A DNA stretch of 20,677 nucleotides from JBFKMV01 sp041629655 (GTDB lineage Bacteria; Acidobacteriota; Polarisedimenticolia; Polarisedimenticolales; Polarisedimenticolaceae): NCBI GenBank assembly GCA_041629655.1, contig JBFKMV010000078.1, forward strand, positions 1 to 20,677. Direction: 5' to 3'. The notes under the pieces were generated by a model that saw only the letters and a program-made list of their open reading frames with translations, was not told the origin of the DNA and did no database searches. The position numbers and the translations under genes were made by a program. How positions within the stretch are numbered: the stretch's first letter is position 1; every line of letters starts with the position of its first letter. Of the stretch, positions 13,274-20,677 are shown in pieces.

Positions 13274-13930
13274 TCAGCCGAGGCGCTCGTATTCGGGCAG
13301 CAGGGCCGAGAAAACGCGCGCGGCCTCGCGCCCCAGTTCGGGGGAGCCGACCAGCTCCGCCGCCCCGGGCAGATCGTGCCGCGCGCCGATCTCCCACCAC
13401 ACGCCCCGTTCGGCGGCCTCGTCCAGCGAGCGCTTCCAGTCGGTCCGCGAGCAGAACACCTCCCGCGAGCCCTCGGGCCAGCGCGCCGAGGCATAGACCC
13501 TGAACGCCAGCCCGTGCCCGGCCGCGGCCCGCTCGAGCCGGTCGCCGAGGCCGCCGTGCCGGCACAGGAACTCGAAGCGTCCGTAGGCGTCCTGGCCGGT
13601 GTCCCAGCCGAGCCGGATCGCCACGTAGTCGCGGTGCACGCCGAGATTCAGCTGGGCGCGCGCCTGGTAGCCCTGGGCCTCGTGGGACAGCGCCAGCCAG
13701 GTGCAGAACGGCTGGTAGTCGCGCGGCCAGTCCAGGCGCGGAAGGTGCGCGTGCAGCTCGCGGTCGCGGCCGGCGCCGAGCTTGGCGATCAGGTCCCGGC
13801 CCAGCTGCTCCAGCGCCGGGTGGAACGTGTCGACGATCGCTCGCCGGCGCTCGACGCGGTCGCGGAGCTCGAACACCCGGAAACCGTCGATCGGCAAGCC
13901 CGGGAAGCCCTCTTCGCGGTCGAACAGCAT
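13274..13930 (-). CDS. DUF1054 (YktB)-like protein
   Basis: This 218-aa soluble protein matches the DUF1054 pattern by eye. It begins with FPGLPIDGFRVFELRD, followed by RAIVDTFHPALEQLGRDL, then HLPRLDWPRDYQPFCTWLALS, HEAQGYQARAQLNLGVHRDYVAIRLG and the C-terminal VFSALLPEY. The usual Bacillus family members have the same order of elements (a GL..R region, PK...LG..L, a W.A/H...RGYK stretch, then a PHF.IGL stretch). Their function is unknown. The match is remote and could be a related but separate family. The ATG at 13930 lies 8 bp after the DUF3999 stop with no clear ribosome site, suggesting coupling to upstream translation. It has no signal peptide or membrane segment. Confidence 0.6.
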   Translation of the reverse strand: MLFDREEGFPGLPIDGFRVFELRDRVERRRAIVDTFHPALEQLGRDLIAKLGAGRDRELHAHLPRLDWPRDYQPFCTWLALSHEAQGYQARAQLNLGVHRDYVAIRLGWDTGQDAYGRFEFLCRHGGLGDRLERAAAGHGLAFRVYASARWPEGSREVFCSRTDWKRSLDEAAERGVWWEIGARHDLPGAAELVGSPELGREAARVFSALLPEYERLG

Positions 13931-13938
13931 CGGGCGGC

Positions 13939-15183
13939 TCAGCGCAGCGCGCGGAGGGCCAACCAGCCCAGCACCAGCACCGCGAACCCCAGCGCGATCC
14001 ACAGCACCACCGGGTGGCGCTCGGTCCACGGCTCGGGGCTGACCCAGGCGTCGTTGATCGCCTCGGCGCCGAGACCGGCCGCCGGGGCCCCCGCGGCGAC
14101 CTCGCGCGGCGTCAACCGGGCCAGCTCGTAGCCGGGCGCGGCGGCGCGACCGTTGCCGTAGATCAGCCGGTAGCCGGTCCCGGGCTCGGCGGTGAACGTC
14201 ACGTGCCGCGGTGTGCCCCGGAGCGTCAGCGCCAGGTCCTCGATCGGCGGATCGTTGCGGTCGTGGACCACGACCCGCCAGTGGCGCCCGCGCGCCTCGG
14301 AAAACTCCACGTCGAGCTGCGACCGGGGACGGTCCCCGCCGTCGTCGCCCGTCGTCGTCGGATAGCGGTAGATCTCTCCGTGCCCGACCTCGCGCCAGCT
14401 CTCGCCGTCGTCGCTGGTCTCCACGCTGACCGGCCGGTGGAACGGGTCGCGCCGCGTCTCGAACCGCACCTGCGATGCCGGCACGCCCGCGAGCTCGGCC
14501 CGCCAGCGGCTCCGGCCGGCGGCGCCGGGCTCACGCCGGAACGTCGCGGGCAGCTCGCGCAGCTCGGCCGGCTCGACGATCCGCTCGGCGACCCGGCAGC
14601 CCGTGACGGGCAGCTGCTCGCCGGGATCGAGGATCCGCAGGCGCAACCAGCGCGACCGTGCGTCGGGATAGGTCACGGTCCGCGTGCCCTCGAGCCGGTC
14701 GCGCTCGAAGCGATAGACCGGTGCCCGGTCGCGGACGATGCGCCAGCTGCGCCGGTCGTCGCCCGCGGCGACCTCGACCCAGGCGAAGAAGTCGGCGCGG
14801 CCGGTGTCAAGCTCGACGGCGTTGTGGACCGCGCCGTCGGGCCCGGTATCCACCGTCACCTCGGTATAGCGCCCGGGGACGAAGCCGACGTCGACCAGCG
14901 CGACGGTACGCCAGGACTGCGTGGTCCGCCCGGTCCGCGCCACGAGTACGAACGGGATCTCCCGGCCGTCGTCGTCGATCACCCGCAGGTCGCCCAGATC
15001 GGCCCTGGTCTTGCCCAGCGCTTCGGCCGGCACGGTGACGCGGACCATCCGCGCCGCGTCCCCGGCGTCGAGCACCACCGGGCGGGCGTAACGCCAGTGC
15101 CGCCAGGCGTCCGGCAGCGTCGCCGCGGACACGGCGCCGTGGGCCGCTGCGACCAGCGCGCAGGCGATGGCGAGTCGCCTCAC
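13939..15183 (-). CDS. DUF3999 family protein
   Basis: This 414-aa protein has a signal peptide (RRLAIACALVAAAHGAVSA), a long beta-rich extracytoplasmic part and one C-terminal membrane anchor (about residues 391-413, VVLWIALGFAVLVLGWLALR). Features include LPDAWRHWRYARPV at the start of the mature chain, DLRVIDDDGREIPFVL, SRWLRLRILDP, discoidin-like strands (VSVETSDDGESWREVG) and TGYRLIYGN. DUF3999 proteins are commonly encoded next to DUF2339 proteins, as here, and their function is unknown. The GTG at 15183 overlaps the DUF2339 TGA by 4 bp (GTGA). GGGAAGG just upstream supports it. The adjoining beta domains suggest binding of a glycan or periplasmic ligand, which is inference only. Confidence 0.82.
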   Translation of the reverse strand: MRRLAIACALVAAAHGAVSAATLPDAWRHWRYARPVVLDAGDAARMVRVTVPAEALGKTRADLGDLRVIDDDGREIPFVLVARTGRTTQSWRTVALVDVGFVPGRYTEVTVDTGPDGAVHNAVELDTGRADFFAWVEVAAGDDRRSWRIVRDRAPVYRFERDRLEGTRTVTYPDARSRWLRLRILDPGEQLPVTGCRVAERIVEPAELRELPATFRREPGAAGRSRWRAELAGVPASQVRFETRRDPFHRPVSVETSDDGESWREVGHGEIYRYPTTTGDDGGDRPRSQLDVEFSEARGRHWRVVVHDRNDPPIEDLALTLRGTPRHVTFTAEPGTGYRLIYGNGRAAAPGYELARLTPREVAAGAPAAGLGAEAINDAWVSPEPWTERHPVVLWIALGFAVLVLGWLALRALR

Positions 15184-17045
15184 GGGCCTTCCCGGGAGCG
15201 CTCGGCGGCCAGCTTCTTCTGGTACAGGAACGACACCACCAGCAGCACCAGGCCCAGGGCGAAGAACGACAGGATGCGGTAGGCGCGCTCCAGGAACGAC
15301 AGGTCGAACAGGAACACCTTGGCGACGGTCAGCGCGATCAGCACCAGCCCCTGCCAGCGCAGCCCCGCCGCGGACCACCGGACGCCCGCGACGATCAGCA
15401 CGGCCGCCGCCGACACCCACAACAGCGACAGTCCGAGCTGCCGGGCCAGGTCCCGCTCGACCCCGCTGTGGACGCGCTCGGCGAAGTCCCACACCTCGAG
15501 CGATAACGCCCACACCGCCAGCAGGTTCGCCGCCACGCCGACGACCCGGAACGCGCCGGCCTCGTCCCCGGGCAGCCGCTTCCCGGCGCGGCGCGACAAC
15601 GCGTACGACACCGCGTAGCACGCGATCACGGTCGCGAAGGTCATCAGGCGCACGTTGAGCAGCGGGCGGACCGCCCGGATCGGATCGGCGGCGAGCAGCA
15701 GCGCCGGCAGCACCAGCAGCGCCAGCCCGGCCAGCCGCAGCGGGCGGATGGCGCCGCGGAAACCGCTCCAGACCAGGATCAGGCCCTCGACCGCCCAGGC
15801 CATCGTGATCCACTCGCCCTCGAGACGGATCGGGATCGCCAGCGTGACGAAGGTCAGCGCGAGCCCGGCGTACAGCATCCGCGCCACCGGCGGCCCCTTG
15901 GCCTGCGCGTCGCGGAGCAGGCGGACCGCGGCCAGGTGCCCCGCCGACAGCGCCAGCACGGCCACGGTCAGCCACCAGCGGTGCTCGCGGTACAGCAACA
16001 CGTTCAGCGCCACCGTGAACCAGGCCGCGTTGGCCAGCACCAGCCCGATCTGCTCGGGGCGCAACCGCTCGCCGCGGCGGCCGCGCAGCACGGGCAGCGC
16101 GGCGAACTGGACGAACAGCAGGGCGTAGAAGAACGCCGTCCGGCCGAGCTGGGTCGCGTCGTAGAACCGGTCGTGCCAGCCCACGACGTAGATCACGCTC
16201 CACAGCAGCGCGAACGGCTCCAGGGTTCGCCAGCGGCGCAGCCGCGCCAGCACCAGCAGCCCGCCGTTCAGCACCGCGAGGTACGTGAACAGCACGACCT
16301 GCGCGTTCTCGCCGGTGCTGAGCAACGTCGGGGTCAAGAACCCGCCGACCAGCGCCAGGAAGGCCAGCCGCTCCGAGTTGCGGCCCACCGCCAGCGCGAT
16401 CAGCGTGGCGGTCACGACGATCATCCCGGCGAACGCGACGGCGCCGGGCACCAGCTGGTAGAAGCTCCAGGCGGCGTAGATCGACAGATACAGCACGCCC
16501 GCGCCCAGCCCCGCCATCCCCTCGGAGAAGTAGCGGTAGGACCGCTTCAGCAGCAGCTGGCTCCACGCCAGCAGCAGCGTCCCGGCGACCAGCCCGATCG
16601 CGACGCGCCCGGTCGGTCCGATCCACTGGTTGTCGAAGGCGAACTTGAGGAAGAACGCGGCCGCCAGCAGCAGGGCCACGATCCCGATCCGGTTCAGCAC
16701 GCGCCCGGCGATGATCGACTCCAGATCGATCCCGCGCCGGGGCGGCGAGGGCGGCGCGGCGGCCGGTGCTTCCGCAGCAGGCGGAGCAGCCGCGGCGGGC
16801 GGCTGCGGCGCGGCCGACGACGGCGCGGGCGCCGCGGCCGCGGGGCCGGCCAGCTGCTCGAGCCGCCGCGCCAGCCACTCGGTCCGCACCTCGAGCCGCG
16901 CGATGCGCTCGATCAACGGGGCGGCGTCAACGTCGGTGCGGCGCCGCAGCTCGCGAACGCGCAGCAGCGCGATCAACCCGAGCAGCGGAGCCCCGAGCAG
17001 CAGCGCGGCCAACGCCAGCAAGACCAGTACGAGCGTGGCGTCCAA
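15180..17045 (-). CDS. DUF2339 polytopic membrane protein
   Basis: This 621-aa inner-membrane protein has about 19 hydrophobic segments. The first spans residues 3-28. A short charged coiled-coil-like stretch follows (RIARLEVRTEWLARRLEQL), then an Ala/Pro-rich linker at about 62-105. The DUF2339 hallmark begins with GRVLNRIGIVALLLAAAFFLKFA and continues through DNQWIGPTGRVAIGL, YFSEGMAGLGAGVLYLS and FLALVGGFLTPTLLS. The family's function is unknown. The TTG at 17045 was chosen because GGGAG lies six bases upstream and it begins right before the first membrane segment; the frame is open further upstream into the divergent spacer. It heads a run of three close genes: DUF2339, DUF3999, DUF1054-like. 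It is divergent from the SPFH gene with 121 bp between starts. Confidence 0.88.
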   Translation of the reverse strand: MDATLVLVLLALAALLLGAPLLGLIALLRVRELRRRTDVDAAPLIERIARLEVRTEWLARRLEQLAGPAAAAPAPSSAAPQPPAAAAPPAAEAPAAAPPSPPRRGIDLESIIAGRVLNRIGIVALLLAAAFFLKFAFDNQWIGPTGRVAIGLVAGTLLLAWSQLLLKRSYRYFSEGMAGLGAGVLYLSIYAAWSFYQLVPGAVAFAGMIVVTATLIALAVGRNSERLAFLALVGGFLTPTLLSTGENAQVVLFTYLAVLNGGLLVLARLRRWRTLEPFALLWSVIYVVGWHDRFYDATQLGRTAFFYALLFVQFAALPVLRGRRGERLRPEQIGLVLANAAWFTVALNVLLYREHRWWLTVAVLALSAGHLAAVRLLRDAQAKGPPVARMLYAGLALTFVTLAIPIRLEGEWITMAWAVEGLILVWSGFRGAIRPLRLAGLALLVLPALLLAADPIRAVRPLLNVRLMTFATVIACYAVSYALSRRAGKRLPGDEAGAFRVVGVAANLLAVWALSLEVWDFAERVHSGVERDLARQLGLSLLWVSAAAVLIVAGVRWSAAGLRWQGLVLIALTVAKVFLFDLSFLERAYRILSFFALGLVLLVVSFLYQKKLAAERSREGP

Positions 17046-17166
17046 CGGGCACTCCCGGAAGCAGGTCGCTTGCGGGCTCCAGCATAACAAACTCCGCCGG
17101 ATCGCGAATAAGCCGCGACCGGGCGGGTATCCAATGGTGAACGACGGATCATGAGGAGGCCGAACC

Positions 17167-18072
17167 ATGGCCAACGTGATGGCACCGACCATGCGGCGCA
17201 GCTACCAGACGCTGGTGCTGCCGTTCTTCTTCGTGGTGCAGCAGGAGACCGCGGCGATCATCCAGCGGTTCGGCAAGTTCGACCGCATCGCCGAGCCGGG
17301 ACTGCACCTCAAGCTGCCTTTCGTGGAGAAGGTGGCCGGCACCGTCAACCTGCGGGTCCAGCAGCTCGACGTCAAGGTCGAGACCAAGACCGAGGACAAC
17401 GTGTTCGTGCAGGTGATCGTCTCGGTGCAGTACTACGTGCTGAAGGACAACATCTTCAACGCGTTCTACAAGCTGGACGACCCGGTCAAGCAGATCACCT
17501 CGTTCGTGTTCGACGTGGTCCGCGCGCGGGTGCCGCGGATCAAGCTCGACGACGTGTTCGAGAAGAAGGACGAGATCGCCGACGTCGTCAAGGAGGAGCT
17601 GTCGCAGGTGATGGAGAGCTTCGGCTACGGGATCGTCAAGGCGCTGGTGACCGACATCGACCCCAACGCCAAGGTCAAGGAGGCGATGAACGAGATCAAC
17701 GCCGCGCAGCGGCTGCGCATCGCCGCGGCCGAGAAGGGCGAGGCGGACAAGATCCTGCAGGTCAAGGCCGCCGAGGCCGACGCCGAGAGCAAGGCGCTGT
17801 CGGGCAAGGGCATCGCGGATCAGCGTCGCGCGATCGTCGAGGGCCTGCGGGAATCGGTGGACGAGTTCCAGCGCACGATCCCGGGCGCGTCGCCGCAGGA
17901 CGTCATGAACCTGATCCTGATGACGCAGTACTTCGACACGCTGAAGGACGTGGGTCAGACCTCGAAGACCAACACGATCCTGATCCCGCACTCCCCCGGT
18001 CATCTGGCGGACCTGGCGGCCCAGCTGCGGGACGCGATGATCGTGGCGTCGGAGGTTGCCACGCCCCACTGA
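17167..18072 (+). CDS. SPFH/band-7 domain protein (stomatin/HIR-like)
   Basis: This 301-aa protein has a short hydrophobic N-terminal segment (LVLPFFFVV, about residues 17-25), then an SPFH domain. The domain includes IIQRFGKFDRIAEPGLHLKLP, VNLRVQQLDVKVETKT, VFVQVIVSVQYYVL and AFYKLDDPVKQITSFVFDVVR. A helical region follows (MNEINAAQRLRIAAAEKGEADKILQVKAAEADAESK), as in the flotillin/stomatin and plant HIR groups. The C-terminal PGASPQDVMNLILMTQYFDTLKD is also typical. Such proteins oligomerise at the membrane and organise microdomains or control proteases. No NfeD or HflK/C partner is nearby. The ATG at 17167 has GAGGAGG seven bases upstream. Its last 170 bp are overlapped antisense by the VWA frame. 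Confidence 0.93.
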   Translation: MANVMAPTMRRSYQTLVLPFFFVVQQETAAIIQRFGKFDRIAEPGLHLKLPFVEKVAGTVNLRVQQLDVKVETKTEDNVFVQVIVSVQYYVLKDNIFNAFYKLDDPVKQITSFVFDVVRARVPRIKLDDVFEKKDEIADVVKEELSQVMESFGYGIVKALVTDIDPNAKVKEAMNEINAAQRLRIAAAEKGEADKILQVKAAEADAESKALSGKGIADQRRAIVEGLRESVDEFQRTIPGASPQDVMNLILMTQYFDTLKDVGQTSKTNTILIPHSPGHLADLAAQLRDAMIVASEVATPH

Positions 18073-20482
18073 CCGTCTCACCGGCCGGCGGCGCCGTCTC
18101 GGTCGGCCGGCACGGCGGGGCGATCTCGAGCAGTGCCCCCCGCGCCCCGTCGATCCAGCCGGCCGCGACGTCGCCGGCCACTTCCAGGCACAGCGGCTTC
18201 GGAACGCCCGCCGGCCCGTCGCCGGGGCCCGGCGCGTGGACCACGGTGCAGCCGAGCCGCGGCGCCTCGGGGTCCGCGGGACCCAGCTCGAGGTGCACGG
18301 TCGGAAAGGCCCGCCAGGGGTGATGGGTCGGCAGCACCCCGGCCCGCTGCGCACCGCGGACGATGCGGCGACGGGCGCGCTTGGACGGGTGGCGGTAGCC
18401 GATCGCCTGCACCCGCACACCGTCGAACGTCGCCGGAGCGGCGATCTCGAGCAGCCGCCGCACCAGACCCAGACCCAGCGGCGCTTCGGGCACCAGGTCC
18501 TCGGGCGGTCCCAGCGGGGCGACCTGCGGCAGCAGGATGCGATGGAAGCCCACGACCTGCCGGTCGGCGTCGAAGGCCGGCACCAGGGGCGCGATCACGC
18601 GCACCTGCGTCGGGGGCGGGAACCACTCGCCGAGCTCGCCCCAGCGCCGGTCGACGACCTGCAGCATGCGCGACGTCTCCTCGACCGGGACCCGCCGGTC
18701 CAGCAGCCGGTTGGCGGCCCAACCCTCGAACCCCACCACCAGGTCGTACGCCGACACGTCGCCCAGCCACTCGGCCAGGTAGCGCTGCAGGTGCTCGGGG
18801 TGCACCGGCGGGAGCTGGGTCGTCAGCGCGGCGCGCAGCGCCCGCGCCTCGTCCGGCGCCAGCTCGCGCAGCCGCGCCGAGTCGGCGAGCACGCGCTCGA
18901 TCTCCACGCGATAGTCTTCACCGGCGCGGCGCCCGGCGAACTCCCGGTAGCCGGGGTAACCGAACAGGGCGCGCCCGAACGCCTCGCGCAGCTCAAGCAG
19001 CGTCTGCCCGTGCAGCCAATCCGAGGTCAGCTCACGGCGCGACGCGCTGCGCCGGTCGCTCGCGTCGGCGGGCGGCCGGAACGGGGCCAGCCCGCGCTCC
19101 AGCAGGTACAGCAGCACGCCCTCGGGAACCGCCAGGTCACGCTGGAGCTGTTCGAACGGCGGGACGTTGAGCCGGAAATCGCGCGGACCCAGCTCGGGGC
19201 GTCCGTCCGGGACCGCGTAGAACTTCCCGCGGATCCAGTAGCTGATCGGCCCGTAGAGCTGGGCGCGCTCGCCCAGGATGTCGGTGGCGCGTCCCCGGAT
19301 CTCCCGGGGGTCCAGCTCCAGGTGGCCGGCGGCCGGCGGCGCGCCGTCCTCGGCCCACCAATCCCGAAACGCCACGCGCGAGCCGGAGTCGCGCGGCGGC
19401 GGCTTGCCGTACGCCGCGGCGGCCGCGTCGGCGAGGGCACCGGCCGCCTGCTCGATCCGCGCTGCCGGGCCCGCCGAGACGACGCGGCAGCGCCCCGCAG
19501 CGCGGGACCGCACGCGCACTCGGCGGCGCCGCTCGTCCTGCCGGTCCGCGCGATCGCGCGGTCCCTCGCCGAACGGCAGCGGCCGGTAGGTCACGAAGCC
19601 CTCGCGCTCCATGCGCCGGCGGATGTCGTCGAAGACCAACGACAGGCCCGCGGTGTCGCGGAGCTTGAACAGCCGCCCCCCCGAGCGATGGGCCAGCCGG
19701 TCGAGCATCTGGGTCGGTCCGTCCGCCGGGCCGACCCGCACGGCGAGCGGGTCGCACGAGGCCGGCAGGTCGACACCGATCGGGTAGACCGTGAGGTTCT
19801 CCGTTCGCTCGGCCAGCTCGATCACCAGGCGGATCGGGTGCAGCCGCAGGCTGGTGCTGTCGCAGCCGTCGGTCAGCACGACCACGACCTTGCGCTCGGG
19901 TCGCGCCTGCAGGTAGCGCACCGTGTAGTACAGCGCGTCGTTGAACGCCGTGCCCATTCGCACCTCGACGCGCTCCAGGGCGCGGCCGAGTCGCTCGCGA
20001 TCGCGGGTCGGCGGCGCGTGCAGCACCAGGTTGTCGCTGAACGACGCCAGCATCACCTGGTCCTGGGCCGGAAGCTCGCGGACGTAGTCCCCGGCGGCGC
20101 GGACGGCCCGTCCGAGACGGTCCCGCATGCTGAGGCTGGCGTCGATCAGCACCACGTGCAACGTGTCGAGACGCGTGCGCTCCACCGCCTCGGGGCGAAT
20201 CGGAACACCGTCCTCGCGCACCTCGATCTCCTCCGGGCCGAGGTCGTCGCAGCCTCCCGGCGTCTGCGGAACGAAGCGGACCGGCCAGCGGATCCGGCGA
20301 ACCCGCGCTTCCTCCTCGAGCGTGCTCGCGAGCGGCGGCGCTTCCGCGCGGCGCGGCGCGACCGTCTCCGCTCCGGAGGCGCGGGCCGGCGCCGGCCCGG
20401 CCAGGACCGGGACCAGCAGCAACGTCAGGCAGGCCAGGCGGCGCATCACGAGCATTGTCCCCCGGAACGGCGCGCCGCGCAT
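17903..20482 (-). CDS. Secreted VWA-domain protein (VWFA-related type), 3' end possibly frameshifted
   Basis: This 859-aa protein starts with a signal peptide reaching about residue 36 (LACLTLLLVPVLAGPAPARAS). A short beta region with IEVREDGVPIRPEAV comes next, as in the acidobacterial VWFA-related family. The VWA domain is at about 107-300, with the MIDAS D114-A-S-L-S118, a Thr in MGTAFNDALYYT and the Asp in VVLTDGCDS, so metal binding looks intact. The remaining 550 residues are not recognised. They include SDWLHGQTLLELREAFGRALFGYPGYREF and a beta-rich part (PTQVRVIAPLVPAFDADRQVVGFHRI). Residues beyond about 804 lie antisense to the SPFH gene and are Ser/Pro/Gly/Arg-rich, so the true end may be near 18078. 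The ATG at 20482 has GGAGG four bases upstream; ATGs at 20455 and 20446 are alternatives nearer the signal peptide core. Confidence 0.82.
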   Translation of the reverse strand: MRGAPFRGTMLVMRRLACLTLLLVPVLAGPAPARASGAETVAPRRAEAPPLASTLEEEARVRRIRWPVRFVPQTPGGCDDLGPEEIEVREDGVPIRPEAVERTRLDTLHVVLIDASLSMRDRLGRAVRAAGDYVRELPAQDQVMLASFSDNLVLHAPPTRDRERLGRALERVEVRMGTAFNDALYYTVRYLQARPERKVVVVLTDGCDSTSLRLHPIRLVIELAERTENLTVYPIGVDLPASCDPLAVRVGPADGPTQMLDRLAHRSGGRLFKLRDTAGLSLVFDDIRRRMEREGFVTYRPLPFGEGPRDRADRQDERRRRVRVRSRAAGRCRVVSAGPAARIEQAAGALADAAAAAYGKPPPRDSGSRVAFRDWWAEDGAPPAAGHLELDPREIRGRATDILGERAQLYGPISYWIRGKFYAVPDGRPELGPRDFRLNVPPFEQLQRDLAVPEGVLLYLLERGLAPFRPPADASDRRSASRRELTSDWLHGQTLLELREAFGRALFGYPGYREFAGRRAGEDYRVEIERVLADSARLRELAPDEARALRAALTTQLPPVHPEHLQRYLAEWLGDVSAYDLVVGFEGWAANRLLDRRVPVEETSRMLQVVDRRWGELGEWFPPPTQVRVIAPLVPAFDADRQVVGFHRILLPQVAPLGPPEDLVPEAPLGLGLVRRLLEIAAPATFDGVRVQAIGYRHPSKRARRRIVRGAQRAGVLPTHHPWRAFPTVHLELGPADPEAPRLGCTVVHAPGPGDGPAGVPKPLCLEVAGDVAAGWIDGARGALLEIAPPCRPTETAPPAGETVSGAWQPPTPRSSRPAAGPPGPPDDRGSAGSGSCWSSRSDPRPSACRSTASSGSGS
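18081..18110. terminator. Hairpin just after the SPFH stop
   Basis: CCGGCCG (18081-18087) pairs with CGGCCGG (18104-18110) across 16 bases, nine bases beyond the SPFH stop. There is no T-run. It could help end the SPFH transcript, but it also lies inside the VWA frame and may be coding sequence by chance. Confidence 0.25.
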
Positions 20483-20518
20483 GAAGCCTCCGCCGGGGCC
20501 GCGGAGCGGGAGTCGCGC

Positions 20519-20677
20519 CTAGTTCCCGGCTTGGAGCTCGCGCAGCCGCTGGTCGAGGCGCTCGGCGAGCTTGCGCGCGGAGGCGGCCGTGGCGGCCTCG
20601 CGGGCCCGGCGCAGCTCTCGACGCGCGTCCGCGGTGCGCCCCGCCGCCGCGAGCGCCACGGCCCACTCCGCGCGCGC
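20519..20677 (-). CDS. C-terminal part of a TPR-like helical protein (partial)
   Basis: The frame enters from the window's right edge and ends at TAG (20521-20519), giving the last 52 residues. They are Ala/Arg/Glu/Leu-rich and helical. WAVALAAAGRTADARRELRRA resembles a TPR unit, with a small residue at the Gly/Ala positions and a following amphipathic helix. The next stretch, SARKLAERLDQRLREL, continues the helical pattern. It lies 36 bp upstream of the VWA start on the same strand, so the two are probably in one operon. The N-terminal part is outside the window, so no function can be named. Confidence 0.6.
   Translation of the reverse strand, partial: ARAEWAVALAAAGRTADARRELRRAREAATAASARKLAERLDQRLRELQAGN

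Noticed and set aside
15184..16878. The upstream in-frame extension of the DUF3999 gene, which would make a 979-aa protein.
   Set aside because: It is antiparallel to nothing but lies out of frame inside the clear DUF2339 gene, and GTG at 15183 gives a proper signal peptide.

Overview
The window is about 20.7 kb of very GC-rich bacterial chromosome. Third codon positions are almost all G or C, and starts at GTG or TTG are common. It looks like a member of the Acidobacteriota or a close relative. The clues are a secreted von Willebrand A protein of the kind abundant in that phylum, a large secreted metalloprotease with Fn3 and jelly-roll-like repeats, a SpoIIE phosphatase, and a DUF2339/DUF3999 pair. 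This assignment is inferred from gene content; no rRNA or marker gene is present. I see no tRNA, rRNA, CRISPR array, insertion sequence or phage gene.

Layout. (1) 1-2426: the tail of an unknown gene, a CPBP intramembrane protease, a convergent GAF protein of the free-Met-sulfoxide-reductase fold that lacks two of the three reductase cysteines, and a divergent nitrilase-superfamily amidohydrolase. (2) 2427-5306: the least conventional part. A 290-bp convergent spacer carries a possible promoter/operator, several perfect inverted repeats and an open frame for a 56-aa protein. Next come a secreted beta-propeller-like protein translationally coupled to an HTH-TPR regulator, a 296-bp hairpin-rich leader upstream of that regulator, and a PspC-domain protein. 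(3) 5360-8585, plus strand: a membrane protein built from two copies of one module, a membrane-anchored SGNH hydrolase starting inside its stop codon, and a membrane-anchored SpoIIE-type phosphatase, closed by a strong hairpin. (4) 8648-17045, minus strand: DUF2339 membrane protein, DUF3999 protein, DUF1054-like protein, then a 1511-aa secreted metalloprotease. (5) 17167-20677: an SPFH/band-7 protein facing a VWA protein whose reading frame runs 170 bp into it, and the tail of a TPR-like gene upstream of the VWA gene.

Much of the window concerns the cell envelope: proteases, membrane proteins, SPFH, PspC, an SGNH hydrolase and secreted proteins. The most promising places for something undescribed are the HTH-TPR regulator with its coupled secreted partner and the two structured spacers around them. 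Next are the duplicated membrane module paired with an SGNH hydrolase, and the divergent metalloprotease. None of this was tested against a database; family names rest on motifs read by eye.
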